A DNA stretch of 6,887 nt from Clostridia bacterium (GTDB taxonomy: Bacteria > Bacillota_A > Clostridia > Oscillospirales > CAG-382). Made by a program: the position numbers and the translations under genes. Numbering within the stretch: position 1 is the stretch's first letter; each line of letters begins with the position of its first letter. This document shows, in pieces, positions 1 through 6,110 of this stretch. The notes under the pieces were generated by a model. It searched no databases. It was not told where the DNA came from and saw nothing but the letters and a program-made list of their open reading frames with translations. The stretch covers positions 1-6,887 of the forward strand of contig JAFWWX010000062.1 in assembly GCA_017517985.1 (NCBI GenBank). Direction: 5' to 3'.

Positions 1-450
1 AAAGCAAATAAAAAGCAGGAACTCCTCCCAATCACTACTTCTAAAGCACAAATTAAAGAGTCCGCTCGAGAAAATGCAATTGAATTGCTTAAGCGCATTG
101 GATTAGAAGAAAAAGCAGACGTTTATCCTTCTACCCTCTCTGGTGGCCAGAAACAGCGTGTGGCGATTGTTCGTTCCCTTGCAATGAATCCAGATGTGAT
201 TCTCTTCGACGAGCCTACCAGTGCTCTCGACCCTGAAATGGTTGGTGAAGTATTAGACCTTATGAAATCCCTTGCAGGCGAAGGCCTTACAATGATTATC
301 GTAACCCACGAAATGGGCTTTGCAAGAGAAGTTGCAAACCGCATTCTCTTCATTGACGAAGGTAAGATTATGGAGGAAGCGGCTCCAGAAGAGTTCTTCT
401 CAAATCCGAAGAGTCCAAGAGCGAAAGAATTTCTTTCAAAAGTGTTATAA
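1..450 (+). CDS. Polar amino acid ABC transporter ATP-binding protein, 3' part (5' end outside window)
   Basis: This is the C-terminal 149 residues of an ATPase that powers uptake of polar amino acids (GlnQ/HisP/ArtP-like family) as a cytoplasmic partner of a membrane permease and a solute-binding protein. The frame is open from base 1 without a start, so the N-terminal half, with Walker A and Q-loop, is cut off by the window edge and not lost by mutation. In fragment numbering the ABC signature LSGGQKQR is at 46-53, Walker B plus D-loop ([13 protein letters not shown]) at 66-78, and the H-loop histidine at 103 in VTHEMGFA. The stretch [10 protein letters not shown] after the D-loop is typical of the polar amino acid subfamily. 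Residues 1-23, before the signature helix, are lysine-rich and match the usual pattern of this subfamily poorly, so a small insertion is possible there. The gene uses C-ending codons (CTC, ACC, ATC, TTC) more than its neighbours. The exact substrate cannot be told. A strong terminator follows directly. Confidence 0.95.
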   Translation, partial: KANKKQELLPITTSKAQIKESARENAIELLKRIGLEEKADVYPSTLSGGQKQRVAIVRSLAMNPDVILFDEPTSALDPEMVGEVLDLMKSLAGEGLTMIIVTHEMGFAREVANRILFIDEGKIMEEAAPEEFFSNPKSPRAKEFLSKVL

Positions 451-456
451 AAAACG

Positions 457-487
457 ACGGACAACCGAGGTTGTCCGTTAATTTTTA
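457..487. terminator. Bidirectional intrinsic terminator between convergent genes
   Basis: Bases 457-466 (ACGGACAACC) and 469-478 are perfect inverted copies. They form a GC-containing stem of 9-10 bp with a tiny loop. On the + strand it is followed by TAATTTTTA, which suits termination of the ABC gene ending 7 bases upstream. On the - strand the hairpin is followed by a run of six T (complement of A449-A454) after a two-base gap, which suits termination of the leftward comF-like gene. One hairpin can therefore serve both convergent genes. Confidence 0.9.
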
Positions 488-491
488 TATT

Positions 492-528
492 ACAGATATA
501 AACAGATATAACAGATATAACAGATATA
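492..528. repeat. Short tandem repeat, four copies of ACAGATATA
   Basis: Copies of the 9-mer ACAGATATA start at 492, 502, 511 and 520. The last three are head-to-tail and exact; the first is set off by one extra A at 501. The array lies between the terminator hairpin and the stop codon of the leftward comF-like gene, so it would fall in that gene's 3' untranslated RNA. It has no clear function and looks like a slippage-type microrepeat. The period of nine would make it frame-neutral, but no real gene covers it. Confidence 0.9.
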
Positions 529-541
529 ATCTAAAAACGCG

Positions 542-1201
542 TCAGAAATATGAGGGATTATTGTCGTTGACGGCAAGGGTGCAGAGGATACATTCTTTTA
601 CACCGGCATCGTACAAAATATCTCTCAGAGAAAACAAAGTTGAACCGGTTGTTGTCAGATCATCAATCAGAAGTATCTTTTCCGGAACGGCTACATCCTC
701 TTTCAATGAGAATATTTCCCTTGCGTTTTCTTTTCTGCTGCTTGAATTAAGTGATTTCTGCTCACTTGCAAAAGGGTATCTTTTAAAAAGAGATACAACT
801 CTGCCGTCATCATCATCAAAAAGTTGTATTGCGAGAAAATCAGCCATTTCCTTTGACTGGTCAAATCTTTTTTTCAAAAGCGTCAAAGGACTTCTAGGAG
901 CGTATGTAATATAGAAATCGGAAAGCATTTCAGTCATACCAAGCTCTTTTAGTTTCTGTGCAATAATCTTTGCTGCATAGTCAAAGACATAAGGGTCATT
1001 ATAGTCCTTCATATAACGTATAAGATTTTTTGCAGGCGACGATGAATAGGAGATTGCTGATATAACGCCGTGTGAATGGTTTGGTTCGAATGCTTTCATA
1101 TAGCTTTCGCAATATGAGCAAAGCACATGTCGTTTACTGTGTACTGCTCTTCCGCAATTAAGACAACCATAGCTTAAAAATTTTGCAATTGTTTTTATCA
1201 T
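542..1201 (-). CDS. comF: ComF/ComFC-family phosphoribosyltransferase-like protein
   Basis: A 219-residue cytoplasmic protein of the ComF/GntX family. Near the N-terminus are four zinc-ligand cysteines in CLNC...CSYC (residues 13, 16, 28, 31). These are followed by a type I phosphoribosyltransferase fold with KKRFDQSKEMA (about 110-120), a QKSLNSSSRKEN stretch (about 148-159) and the PRPP-binding loop ILLIDDLTTTGSTL (176-189). In Bacillus and related bacteria ComFC takes part in DNA uptake during natural transformation, but homologues occur in many species not known to be competent and the biochemical reaction is unclear. No comFA helicase or other competence gene is adjacent. The frame is open further up to an ATG at 1258, but that codon lies between the -35 and -10 of a perfect promoter on this strand, so the ATG at 1201 is chosen. 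A weak AGGTG (1217-1213) precedes it, and the protein then begins MIKTIAKFLSYG just before the zinc site. Confidence 0.88.
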   Translation of the reverse strand: MIKTIAKFLSYGCLNCGRAVHSKRHVLCSYCESYMKAFEPNHSHGVISAISYSSSPAKNLIRYMKDYNDPYVFDYAAKIIAQKLKELGMTEMLSDFYITYAPRSPLTLLKKRFDQSKEMADFLAIQLFDDDDGRVVSLFKRYPFASEQKSLNSSSRKENAREIFSLKEDVAVPEKILLIDDLTTTGSTLFSLRDILYDAGVKECILCTLAVNDNNPSYF

Positions 1202-1237
1202 ATGTTTATCTGCACCTGTAATGTTTTTTGCTCTATT

Positions 1238-1266
1238 ATTATACATAACCCGGCACATTGTGTCAA
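1238..1266 (-). promoter_or_regulatory. Consensus SigA promoter for the comF-like gene
   Basis: Read on the - strand, TTGACA (1266-1261) and TATAAT (1243-1238) are separated by exactly 17 bases, the full housekeeping sigma consensus. Transcription should start near 1231, giving a leader of about 30 bases before the ATG at 1201. This position rules out the upstream ATG at 1258 as a start for transcripts from this promoter. Confidence 0.85.
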
Positions 1267-1279
1267 GTGTATATACACT
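1266..1279. promoter_or_regulatory. 14-bp perfect palindrome, candidate operator
   Basis: AGTGTATATACACT is its own reverse complement. It lies between the two divergent -35 boxes, touching the comF -35 and ending nine bases before the rightward -35. This is a common arrangement for the binding site of a dimeric regulator, which could block the leftward promoter or act on the rightward one from about 50 bases upstream of its start. The binding protein is unknown and no regulator gene is present in the window. The AT-rich core means chance symmetry cannot be excluded. Confidence 0.5.
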
Positions 1280-1288
1280 AAATTGTAT

Positions 1289-1317
1289 TTGACAAAACGA
1301 ATAAATTGTGTTATATT
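1289..1317 (+). promoter_or_regulatory. SigA-type promoter for the rightward operon
   Basis: TTGACA (1289-1294) is followed after 17 bases by TATATT (1312-1317), and TG at 1309-1310 gives an extended -10 (TGTTATATT). Transcription should start near 1324, about 44 bases before the ATG at 1368. No comparable promoter is seen in the gaps between the five downstream genes, so this one may drive all of them. Confidence 0.78.
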
Positions 1318-1357
1318 ATAAAATATGCTTTAAGAATATATTGTATTATGTCGTTTT

Positions 1358-1363
1358 AGGTGA
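1358..1363 (+). promoter_or_regulatory. Ribosome binding site that fixes the start at 1368
   Basis: AGGTGA lies four bases upstream of the ATG at 1368. The same frame is open back to a TTG at 1308, but that codon is inside the promoter, so the SD-led ATG is the start. Confidence 0.7.
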
Positions 1364-1367
1364 TGTT

Positions 1368-2003
1368 ATGAATTTCGAGATAAAAGTAAATCTGAAAAAT
1401 ATTGTCGGGGAATTTCTGGGACTTGCAAAGCCCGGAAATGTTTGCGATGCAGATGGGAATGATAAATCATCTCTTGTATGCTATAATGATTTTGAAAAAG
1501 TTTGTAAAAATGGAATTGAGCATACCTTTGAGGACATGGCAAAGGTTGCAGCATTACTTGTTGAAATGCAGAATAAACATATTGTTCCTGATGAATATGT
1601 TGAACTTTCAAAAGGCTTTTCGGGAATGGTAAAGGAAAATAAAAAGCTTGATATAAGCGAAAGCCGTGACTATGTGTTCTTTGCATATGAATGTATGCGA
1701 GAGATAGAAAAGCTTGAAAACAAAGTTCAGTGCTCTGTGGAGCCGGAAAATGCTGGAGTATATGCAATTGCATCTCAGGAGGATGATATATCCTGTGTCG
1801 TTGTTGTTAATAACAGTTCTGATTTTGTATTTGCGGATGTTGAAATTGAGGGACTTCCGGGACGAGCTGTAAGTATTGACTATTATTATGCAGACGAATA
1901 TAACCAGCTTTCCATTGCATGTAATACTGATACAAAACTTGATAAAACCAAAATAGTAATCCCTATGACGGGTTTTTCACTGCATCTTTTCAAAATAAGA
2001 TAA
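1368..2003 (+). CDS. Hypothetical protein with a glycosidase-type C-terminal beta-sandwich-like domain
   Basis: A 211-residue protein without signal peptide or membrane segment, so probably cytoplasmic. I do not recognise it as a whole. Residues 1 to about 98 look mainly helical, are acidic and lysine-rich, and match no family I can name. Residues about 102-211 (YVFFAYECMREIEKL, then GVYAIAS, CVVVVNNSS, VEIEGLPGRAVSIDYYY and a last strand GFSLHLFKIR) resemble in order and spacing the linker helix plus C-terminal beta-sandwich that closes GH39-like beta-xylosidases and related glycosidases. There is no room for the catalytic TIM barrel (such enzymes usually have about 500 residues), so no enzyme activity is proposed. 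It could be a sugar-binding or regulatory remnant, or the similarity may be only of fold. It is the first gene after the rightward promoter and is followed after 35 bases by the rRNA methyltransferase. Confidence 0.75.
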   Translation: MNFEIKVNLKNIVGEFLGLAKPGNVCDADGNDKSSLVCYNDFEKVCKNGIEHTFEDMAKVAALLVEMQNKHIVPDEYVELSKGFSGMVKENKKLDISESRDYVFFAYECMREIEKLENKVQCSVEPENAGVYAIASQEDDISCVVVVNNSSDFVFADVEIEGLPGRAVSIDYYYADEYNQLSIACNTDTKLDKTKIVIPMTGFSLHLFKIR

Positions 2004-2038
2004 TCCGGTATAAACAAAATTTTCAAGGGAGGATTTTT

Positions 2039-3406
2039 ATGAAAAAATATAATAAAAATGAATATGTGGAATTAAATCCTTCCGACCTTTGCGGGAACGG
2101 AAATGCTGTTGCAAGAGATAGTGAAGGCTTTGTATTTTTTGTGAAAGACGGCGTTCCGGGGGATACGGTAAAGGCAAGGATAATCAAGGTTACAAAAAAT
2201 TACGCTGTAGCAATAATTGACAGCTTTATAAAAAAGTCCGAAATAAGAAATGATTCGGGTTGTCCCTATTCCGTAAAATGTGGAGGCTGTGTTTTTCAGA
2301 ATATAAGTTATGAATCCGAATGCGAATATAAACGCAAAACAATAAATGACAATTTTGAAAGAATTGCAGGTCTTGACATTACTCTGTCGGAATTTTTTTC
2401 TTGCGATAATGTCGAAAATTACCGAAATAAAGCAGTGTATCCGGTTGCAGAAGATAAAGACGGTAAAATGATTTCAGGTTTTTATTCTCGTAATTCTCAC
2501 AGAATATGCGAACATGACAAATGCCTTATAGGTAATGAGAAATTTACAAAAATAAGAGATTTTGTTGTAGACTTTTGCAATGCAAACAAGATTTCTGCCT
2601 ATAATGAGGAAACTCACATAGGACTTGTTCGTCATATATATGTAAGAAGTGCCGGAGACGGTACATTTGTCCTTTCGTTGATAATAAATGGCGATAAATT
2701 CGTGTCTCTTGAAACAGAGCTTTCTTTTGTGGGAAGCCTATTGGAGAAATTCCCCGAATGTGTTTCAGTTCTTATTAATATCAACAAAGAGAGAGGTAAC
2801 GGAGTTATTGGCGAAAAATGGCGCAAGCTTTTTGGCGATGGTTATCTTTATGATACACTTCTCGGCAAAAAATTCAGAATTGCTCCTGCTTCTTTCTATC
2901 AGGTGAATCGTGAGCAGGCTGAACTTTTATATTCAAGGGCAGGGGAGTATGCAGAAATAAAATCCGGAGAAACCGTACTTGATTTGTACTGCGGAACGGG
3001 AACAATCGGTATATGTCTTGCAAAGCCCGGATGCAAACTGTATGGCGTTGAAATTGTGCCTGAAGCAGTAACTGATGCAAAATTCAATGCGAAAGCAAAT
3101 AATATTGATGCTGAATTTATTTGTCTTGATGCCGGAGAAGCGCTGAATTCCGAGCGTATAAGAAGTCTTTCTCCCGATGTTATAATTCTTGACCCACCAA
3201 GAAAAGGTTGCGGTGAAGAAGCGGTAAAACGAATCGCGTCATTTGGAGCGGAGCGAATAGTATATATATCTTGCGACCCTGCTACTCTTGCAAGAGACCT
3301 TAAAACTTTTGATTCTCTCGGATATTACGTAAAGAAATCCGCAGGGGTTGATATGTTTCCGAGAACTGGGCATTGTGAGTGCTGTGTGTTACTTTACAAA
3401 AGATAA
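2039..3406 (+). CDS. rlmD: 23S rRNA (uracil-5-)-methyltransferase, RlmD/RlmCD type (TrmA family)
   Basis: A 455-residue cytoplasmic enzyme that moves a methyl group from S-adenosylmethionine to C5 of a uridine in 23S rRNA. The N-terminal ~65 residues form a TRAM RNA-binding domain. The [4Fe-4S] cysteines are at 75, 81, 84 (CPYSVKCGGC) and 162. The methyltransferase domain has ASFYQVN (284-290), the SAM motif DLYCGTGTIG (315-324), DPPRKGC (385-391), the catalytic cysteine 412 in SCDPATLARDL, and the likely general base Glu447 in FPRTGHCE. All key residues are present and the length is normal. Family members methylate U1939 (RlmD), U747 (RlmC) or both (RlmCD, shown in Firmicutes); sequence alone does not say which applies here. 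A strong AAGGGAGGA site lies five bases before the ATG. Confidence 0.95.
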   Translation: MKKYNKNEYVELNPSDLCGNGNAVARDSEGFVFFVKDGVPGDTVKARIIKVTKNYAVAIIDSFIKKSEIRNDSGCPYSVKCGGCVFQNISYESECEYKRKTINDNFERIAGLDITLSEFFSCDNVENYRNKAVYPVAEDKDGKMISGFYSRNSHRICEHDKCLIGNEKFTKIRDFVVDFCNANKISAYNEETHIGLVRHIYVRSAGDGTFVLSLIINGDKFVSLETELSFVGSLLEKFPECVSVLININKERGNGVIGEKWRKLFGDGYLYDTLLGKKFRIAPASFYQVNREQAELLYSRAGEYAEIKSGETVLDLYCGTGTIGICLAKPGCKLYGVEIVPEAVTDAKFNAKANNIDAEFICLDAGEALNSERIRSLSPDVIILDPPRKGCGEEAVKRIASFGAERIVYISCDPATLARDLKTFDSLGYYVKKSAGVDMFPRTGHCECCVLLYKR

Positions 3407-3442
3407 AAACTACAATTTGCCATATTATTATAATCAAAGCGG

Positions 3443-3449
3443 AAGGAGG
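3443..3449 (+). promoter_or_regulatory. Ribosome binding site that fixes a GTG start at 3460
   Basis: AAGGAGG lies ten bases upstream of an in-frame GTG at 3460. The reading frame is open back to a GTG at 3379 inside the preceding gene, but that codon has no such site. The translation from 3460 places the first membrane helix about 17 residues in, as expected. Confidence 0.8.
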
Positions 3450-3459
3450 CAAAATAATT

Positions 3460-5535
3460 GTGGAAACACTAAAGAATATAGTTGAGATTGATAAAAGAAA
3501 AGGATATGTCGGGTCTGTAATTGGCCTTTTAATGTTTGTTATATGCTGTACATGGTATAATTTATTTTCAGGAATAATTTTTGGAGCCATGTTTACACTT
3601 GTTGGTTTTATAAGGTTAAATATAAGTTCTGTCAAAAGAGTAATTGCAGTGAATGCCTTTGGCGCATTTTTTGTTGTTATAACAACGTGGCTATGCTCAA
3701 TGGCTGTACTTAATGTTCTGGGAAGAATGGGAATCAGTGTAAACAAGCTTGTACTTAATTTTTTGTGTATCGTACTTGTGTGTTTCGTATGTATGATATT
3801 TACAGGAAGCTTCCGAGCGTCAATTATAATTGGTACGGCACTTCTGGTTATCCTGTGTCTTGCAAATGGGTTTGTATTTCAGTTCAGAGGGAAAGAACTT
3901 TCTCCTCTTGATTTTCTTTCGCTGAAAACAGCGGCGAATGTAGCGGGTCAGTATATACCGAAACTTACACACAGTATGTTTTATGGAATAGCTGCGTGGG
4001 GATTGTCTGTTTTTATGCTGTTTTGTTTGCCGGTAATGCCCAAATTCACATCACTTAGAGCGAGGATGCTTTCTTTCGTTACAAGTTTTACTCTGATTAT
4101 TTTTCTTATTATTGTGTCAAGAAATATTCCAATTAAGCTCTGGGATTCTCAGGGGACAAGAATAAATGGGTATTTTTTGAACTTCTTTATTCAGGCATAC
4201 GATTCAACGGTAGATAAGCCTAAAAATTATTCTGCCGACAGGGTAAGAAATATTTTTGATAAAAACAGCAGTGATACGCAAAAGAACGATACAGATAACG
4301 TTGAAAACAAAGCTGAAAACCAAACTGAGAATATGGTCGACTCTCAGATTGAGTCAAATAAAGTAAATTTAGACGATATCTCAGGTGCTATAAATGACAA
4401 GAAAGATTATCCAAATATAGTTGTAATAATGGACGAATCTTTTGCGGATTTTCGCGTGCTTGGAGAAAATTTTAATACAAATATACCTGTAACTCCATAT
4501 ATTGATTCTATGGATGAAAATACACAGCGCGGGTATGCGATGGTATCTGTTTATGGCGGGAATACCGCAAATTCAGAATTTGAGTTTCTGACATCTCACT
4601 CAATGTCGTTTCTTCCCAATAACTCTGTTCCGTATCAGCAGTATATCAACGATGAAATATACTCGCTTCCTTGGCTTCTTCGCTCCTATGGCTACAAGTG
4701 TGCATCCACTCATCCTTATTACGAAAGCGGATGGTCGAGAGAATTTATATATCCTCGCCTGGGCTTTTCAGAAAGCACTTTTATAGACGATTATGTGTCA
4801 CCTGAGCGTATCAGAGATTATGTCAGCGACAAGGAAACATTCAAGTATATGTTGGATTATCTAAAAGGAAGTAATGATGATAAACCGGTGTTTATGTTTG
4901 GTATTACAATGCAGAATCACGGTGGCTACAGTTATAACGGTCAAAACTTCACTCCTACAGTAAAGCTTGAGGGGTATAGCAAACAGTATTCTGACGCAGA
5001 ACAGTATCTTACACTTGCAAATGCAACAGACAGTGCTGTTGAATATCTGATAAATGAGCTTAGTCTTTTTGAGGAAGACACGATAGTGCTTTTCTTCGGA
5101 GATCATTTTCCGAGCCTTAACAATGAATTCTACCAGGAAATACACGGTGGACCATTTGAAACATTTGAGGAGCAAATGTTACTTTATACGGTTCCGTACT
5201 TTATATGGGCGAATTTTGATATACCAGAGTATGAAACAGAATGTACAAGTCTTAATTATTTGTCGATAAGGCTTCTTGAAATTGCGGGTATTCCGAAGTC
5301 TCCATTTTACAACTTCCTGAAAAATTGTGAGACTGTTATTCCCTCTCTCAATTCATTGGGCTTCTATTCTGTTGAGAGTGACGGATTTGTTCCTTATACA
5401 GAAGCAAATCCCGTTGAGCTTGACTGGCTTGAGGAATATTCTGTTCTTCAGTATAATAATCTTATTGACTATAAGCACCGTGACGATTATTTTAAACAGC
5501 ATATTTCTTCCGTAGATGAAATAAATATAGAATAG
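3460..5535 (+). CDS. LTA-synthase-family membrane protein (LtaS-like, sulfatase/alkaline phosphatase fold)
   Basis: A 691-residue integral membrane protein. About six or seven hydrophobic segments fill residues 17-221. They are followed by a polar Asn/Asp/Glu/Gln-rich linker (about 265-315) and an extracellular phosphotransferase domain (about 318-600). Catalytic features of LtaS are present: metal-ligand Glu326 in VVIMDESF, nucleophile Thr369 in GGNTANSEFEFL, Trp425/Arg427 in GWSREFIYPRLGF, His487 in QNHGGY, and Asp548-His549 in FFGDHFPSL. Characterised members transfer glycerol phosphate from phosphatidylglycerol to build lipoteichoic acid or prime it; others make different phosphoglycerol-modified polymers. 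With all catalytic residues kept it is probably active, but the polymer is unknown. The N-terminal membrane part has more helices than the five of classical LtaS, so it may not be the main LTA synthase. The gene starts 53 bases after the methyltransferase stop, with no terminator between. Confidence 0.9.
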   Translation: METLKNIVEIDKRKGYVGSVIGLLMFVICCTWYNLFSGIIFGAMFTLVGFIRLNISSVKRVIAVNAFGAFFVVITTWLCSMAVLNVLGRMGISVNKLVLNFLCIVLVCFVCMIFTGSFRASIIIGTALLVILCLANGFVFQFRGKELSPLDFLSLKTAANVAGQYIPKLTHSMFYGIAAWGLSVFMLFCLPVMPKFTSLRARMLSFVTSFTLIIFLIIVSRNIPIKLWDSQGTRINGYFLNFFIQAYDSTVDKPKNYSADRVRNIFDKNSSDTQKNDTDNVENKAENQTENMVDSQIESNKVNLDDISGAINDKKDYPNIVVIMDESFADFRVLGENFNTNIPVTPYIDSMDENTQRGYAMVSVYGGNTANSEFEFLTSHSMSFLPNNSVPYQQYINDEIYSLPWLLRSYGYKCASTHPYYESGWSREFIYPRLGFSESTFIDDYVSPERIRDYVSDKETFKYMLDYLKGSNDDKPVFMFGITMQNHGGYSYNGQNFTPTVKLEGYSKQYSDAEQYLTLANATDSAVEYLINELSLFEEDTIVLFFGDHFPSLNNEFYQEIHGGPFETFEEQMLLYTVPYFIWANFDIPEYETECTSLNYLSIRLLEIAGIPKSPFYNFLKNCETVIPSLNSLGFYSVESDGFVPYTEANPVELDWLEEYSVLQYNNLIDYKHRDDYFKQHISSVDEINIE

Positions 5536-5576
5536 CATTTTGTTACAGACAAAAGAGTACTAAAAAAGGGGTTATT

Positions 5577-6104
5577 ATGAGAACAGCAGTTGTTTATAAA
5601 ACAAAATACGGTTCTACAGGTGTGTATGCGGAATATATCACCAAAGCGCTCAGTGCTGATTGCTTTGAAGCAAAGAAAACCACAGCCACAGAACTGCAAA
5701 AGTATGATAATATAGTTTATGGTGGCGGACTGTATGCCGAGGTGATTAATGGGGTAGGCCTAATTACGAAAAACACGGATAAGCTGTCTGATAAAAAAAT
5801 TGCAATTTTTACAACCGGAATAACTCCGCTTGACTGTCGTGAATATTACGACAATGAAGTAATAGAGAAAAATTTCAAAAATGGTATACCTGATAATATT
5901 AAAATCTTTAACTTTATGGGTAAAATGAAGCTTTGTGAGTTGACGCCGGTGCATAGAGCTGCACTTGTTACCCTTAAAAAAATAATGCAGTCAAGAAAGA
6001 ACCCTACCGATATGGAAAAATTACTGATACAGCTGTGCGATGCAGACGGTGATTTTACAAATCTTTGTGATGCGGATGCTTTGATTGAATACATAAAAGG
6101 ATAA
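5577..6104 (+). CDS. Flavodoxin-domain protein (HemG-like/Flavodoxin_5 type)
   Basis: A 175-residue soluble protein of flavodoxin fold. The first strand and FMN phosphate loop are seen in VVYKTKYGSTGVYAEYI (5-21), the second flavin loop in VYGGGLYAEVINGVG (47-61), and the third strand with loop in IAIFTTGITP (75-84). The later part, FNFMGKMKLCELTPVHRAAL, resembles the region of HemG-type protoporphyrinogen oxidases where a glycine-containing strand precedes a long helix, and is seen in many clostridial flavodoxin-domain proteins of unknown role. No haem genes are nearby, so a HemG function is not claimed; electron transfer with FMN is the general expectation. An AAAGGGG site lies five bases before the ATG. 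The gene follows the LtaS-like gene by 41 bases and almost touches the TraX gene. Near the C-terminus the pentapeptide LCDAD occurs twice. Confidence 0.88.
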   Translation: MRTAVVYKTKYGSTGVYAEYITKALSADCFEAKKTTATELQKYDNIVYGGGLYAEVINGVGLITKNTDKLSDKKIAIFTTGITPLDCREYYDNEVIEKNFKNGIPDNIKIFNFMGKMKLCELTPVHRAALVTLKKIMQSRKNPTDMEKLLIQLCDADGDFTNLCDADALIEYIKG

Positions 6105-6110
6105 CATTAA

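Noticed and set aside
471..914. Open + strand frame of 147 codons beginning with Asn-Arg-Tyr repeats
   Set aside because: It starts in the terminator, its repeats come from the 9-bp array, and the rest is antisense to the well supported comF-like gene. It has no ribosome binding site.
3429..3434. TATAAT in the gap before the LtaS-like gene as a possible internal promoter
   Set aside because: No -35-like sequence lies 16-18 bases upstream (the place is A-rich), and this AT-rich gap would give such a hexamer by chance.
3379..3459. N-terminal extension of the LtaS-like protein overlapping the methyltransferase gene
   Set aside because: The GTG at 3379 has no ribosome binding site, whereas the GTG at 3460 has AAGGAGG ten bases upstream.
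3300..3746. Open - strand frame of 148 codons across the methyltransferase/LtaS-like junction
   Set aside because: It is antisense to two genes with clear family motifs, and shows no binding site, promoter or recognisable domain.
4861..5175. Open - strand frame of 104 codons inside the LtaS-like gene
   Set aside because: It is antisense to the catalytic domain, which carries the conserved His487 and Asp548-His549, and has no features of its own.
5538..5554. TTTTGT/ACAAAA inverted repeat between the LtaS-like and flavodoxin genes as a terminator
   Set aside because: The stem is six bases, almost all A-T, and no T-tract follows, so it would not stop transcription.
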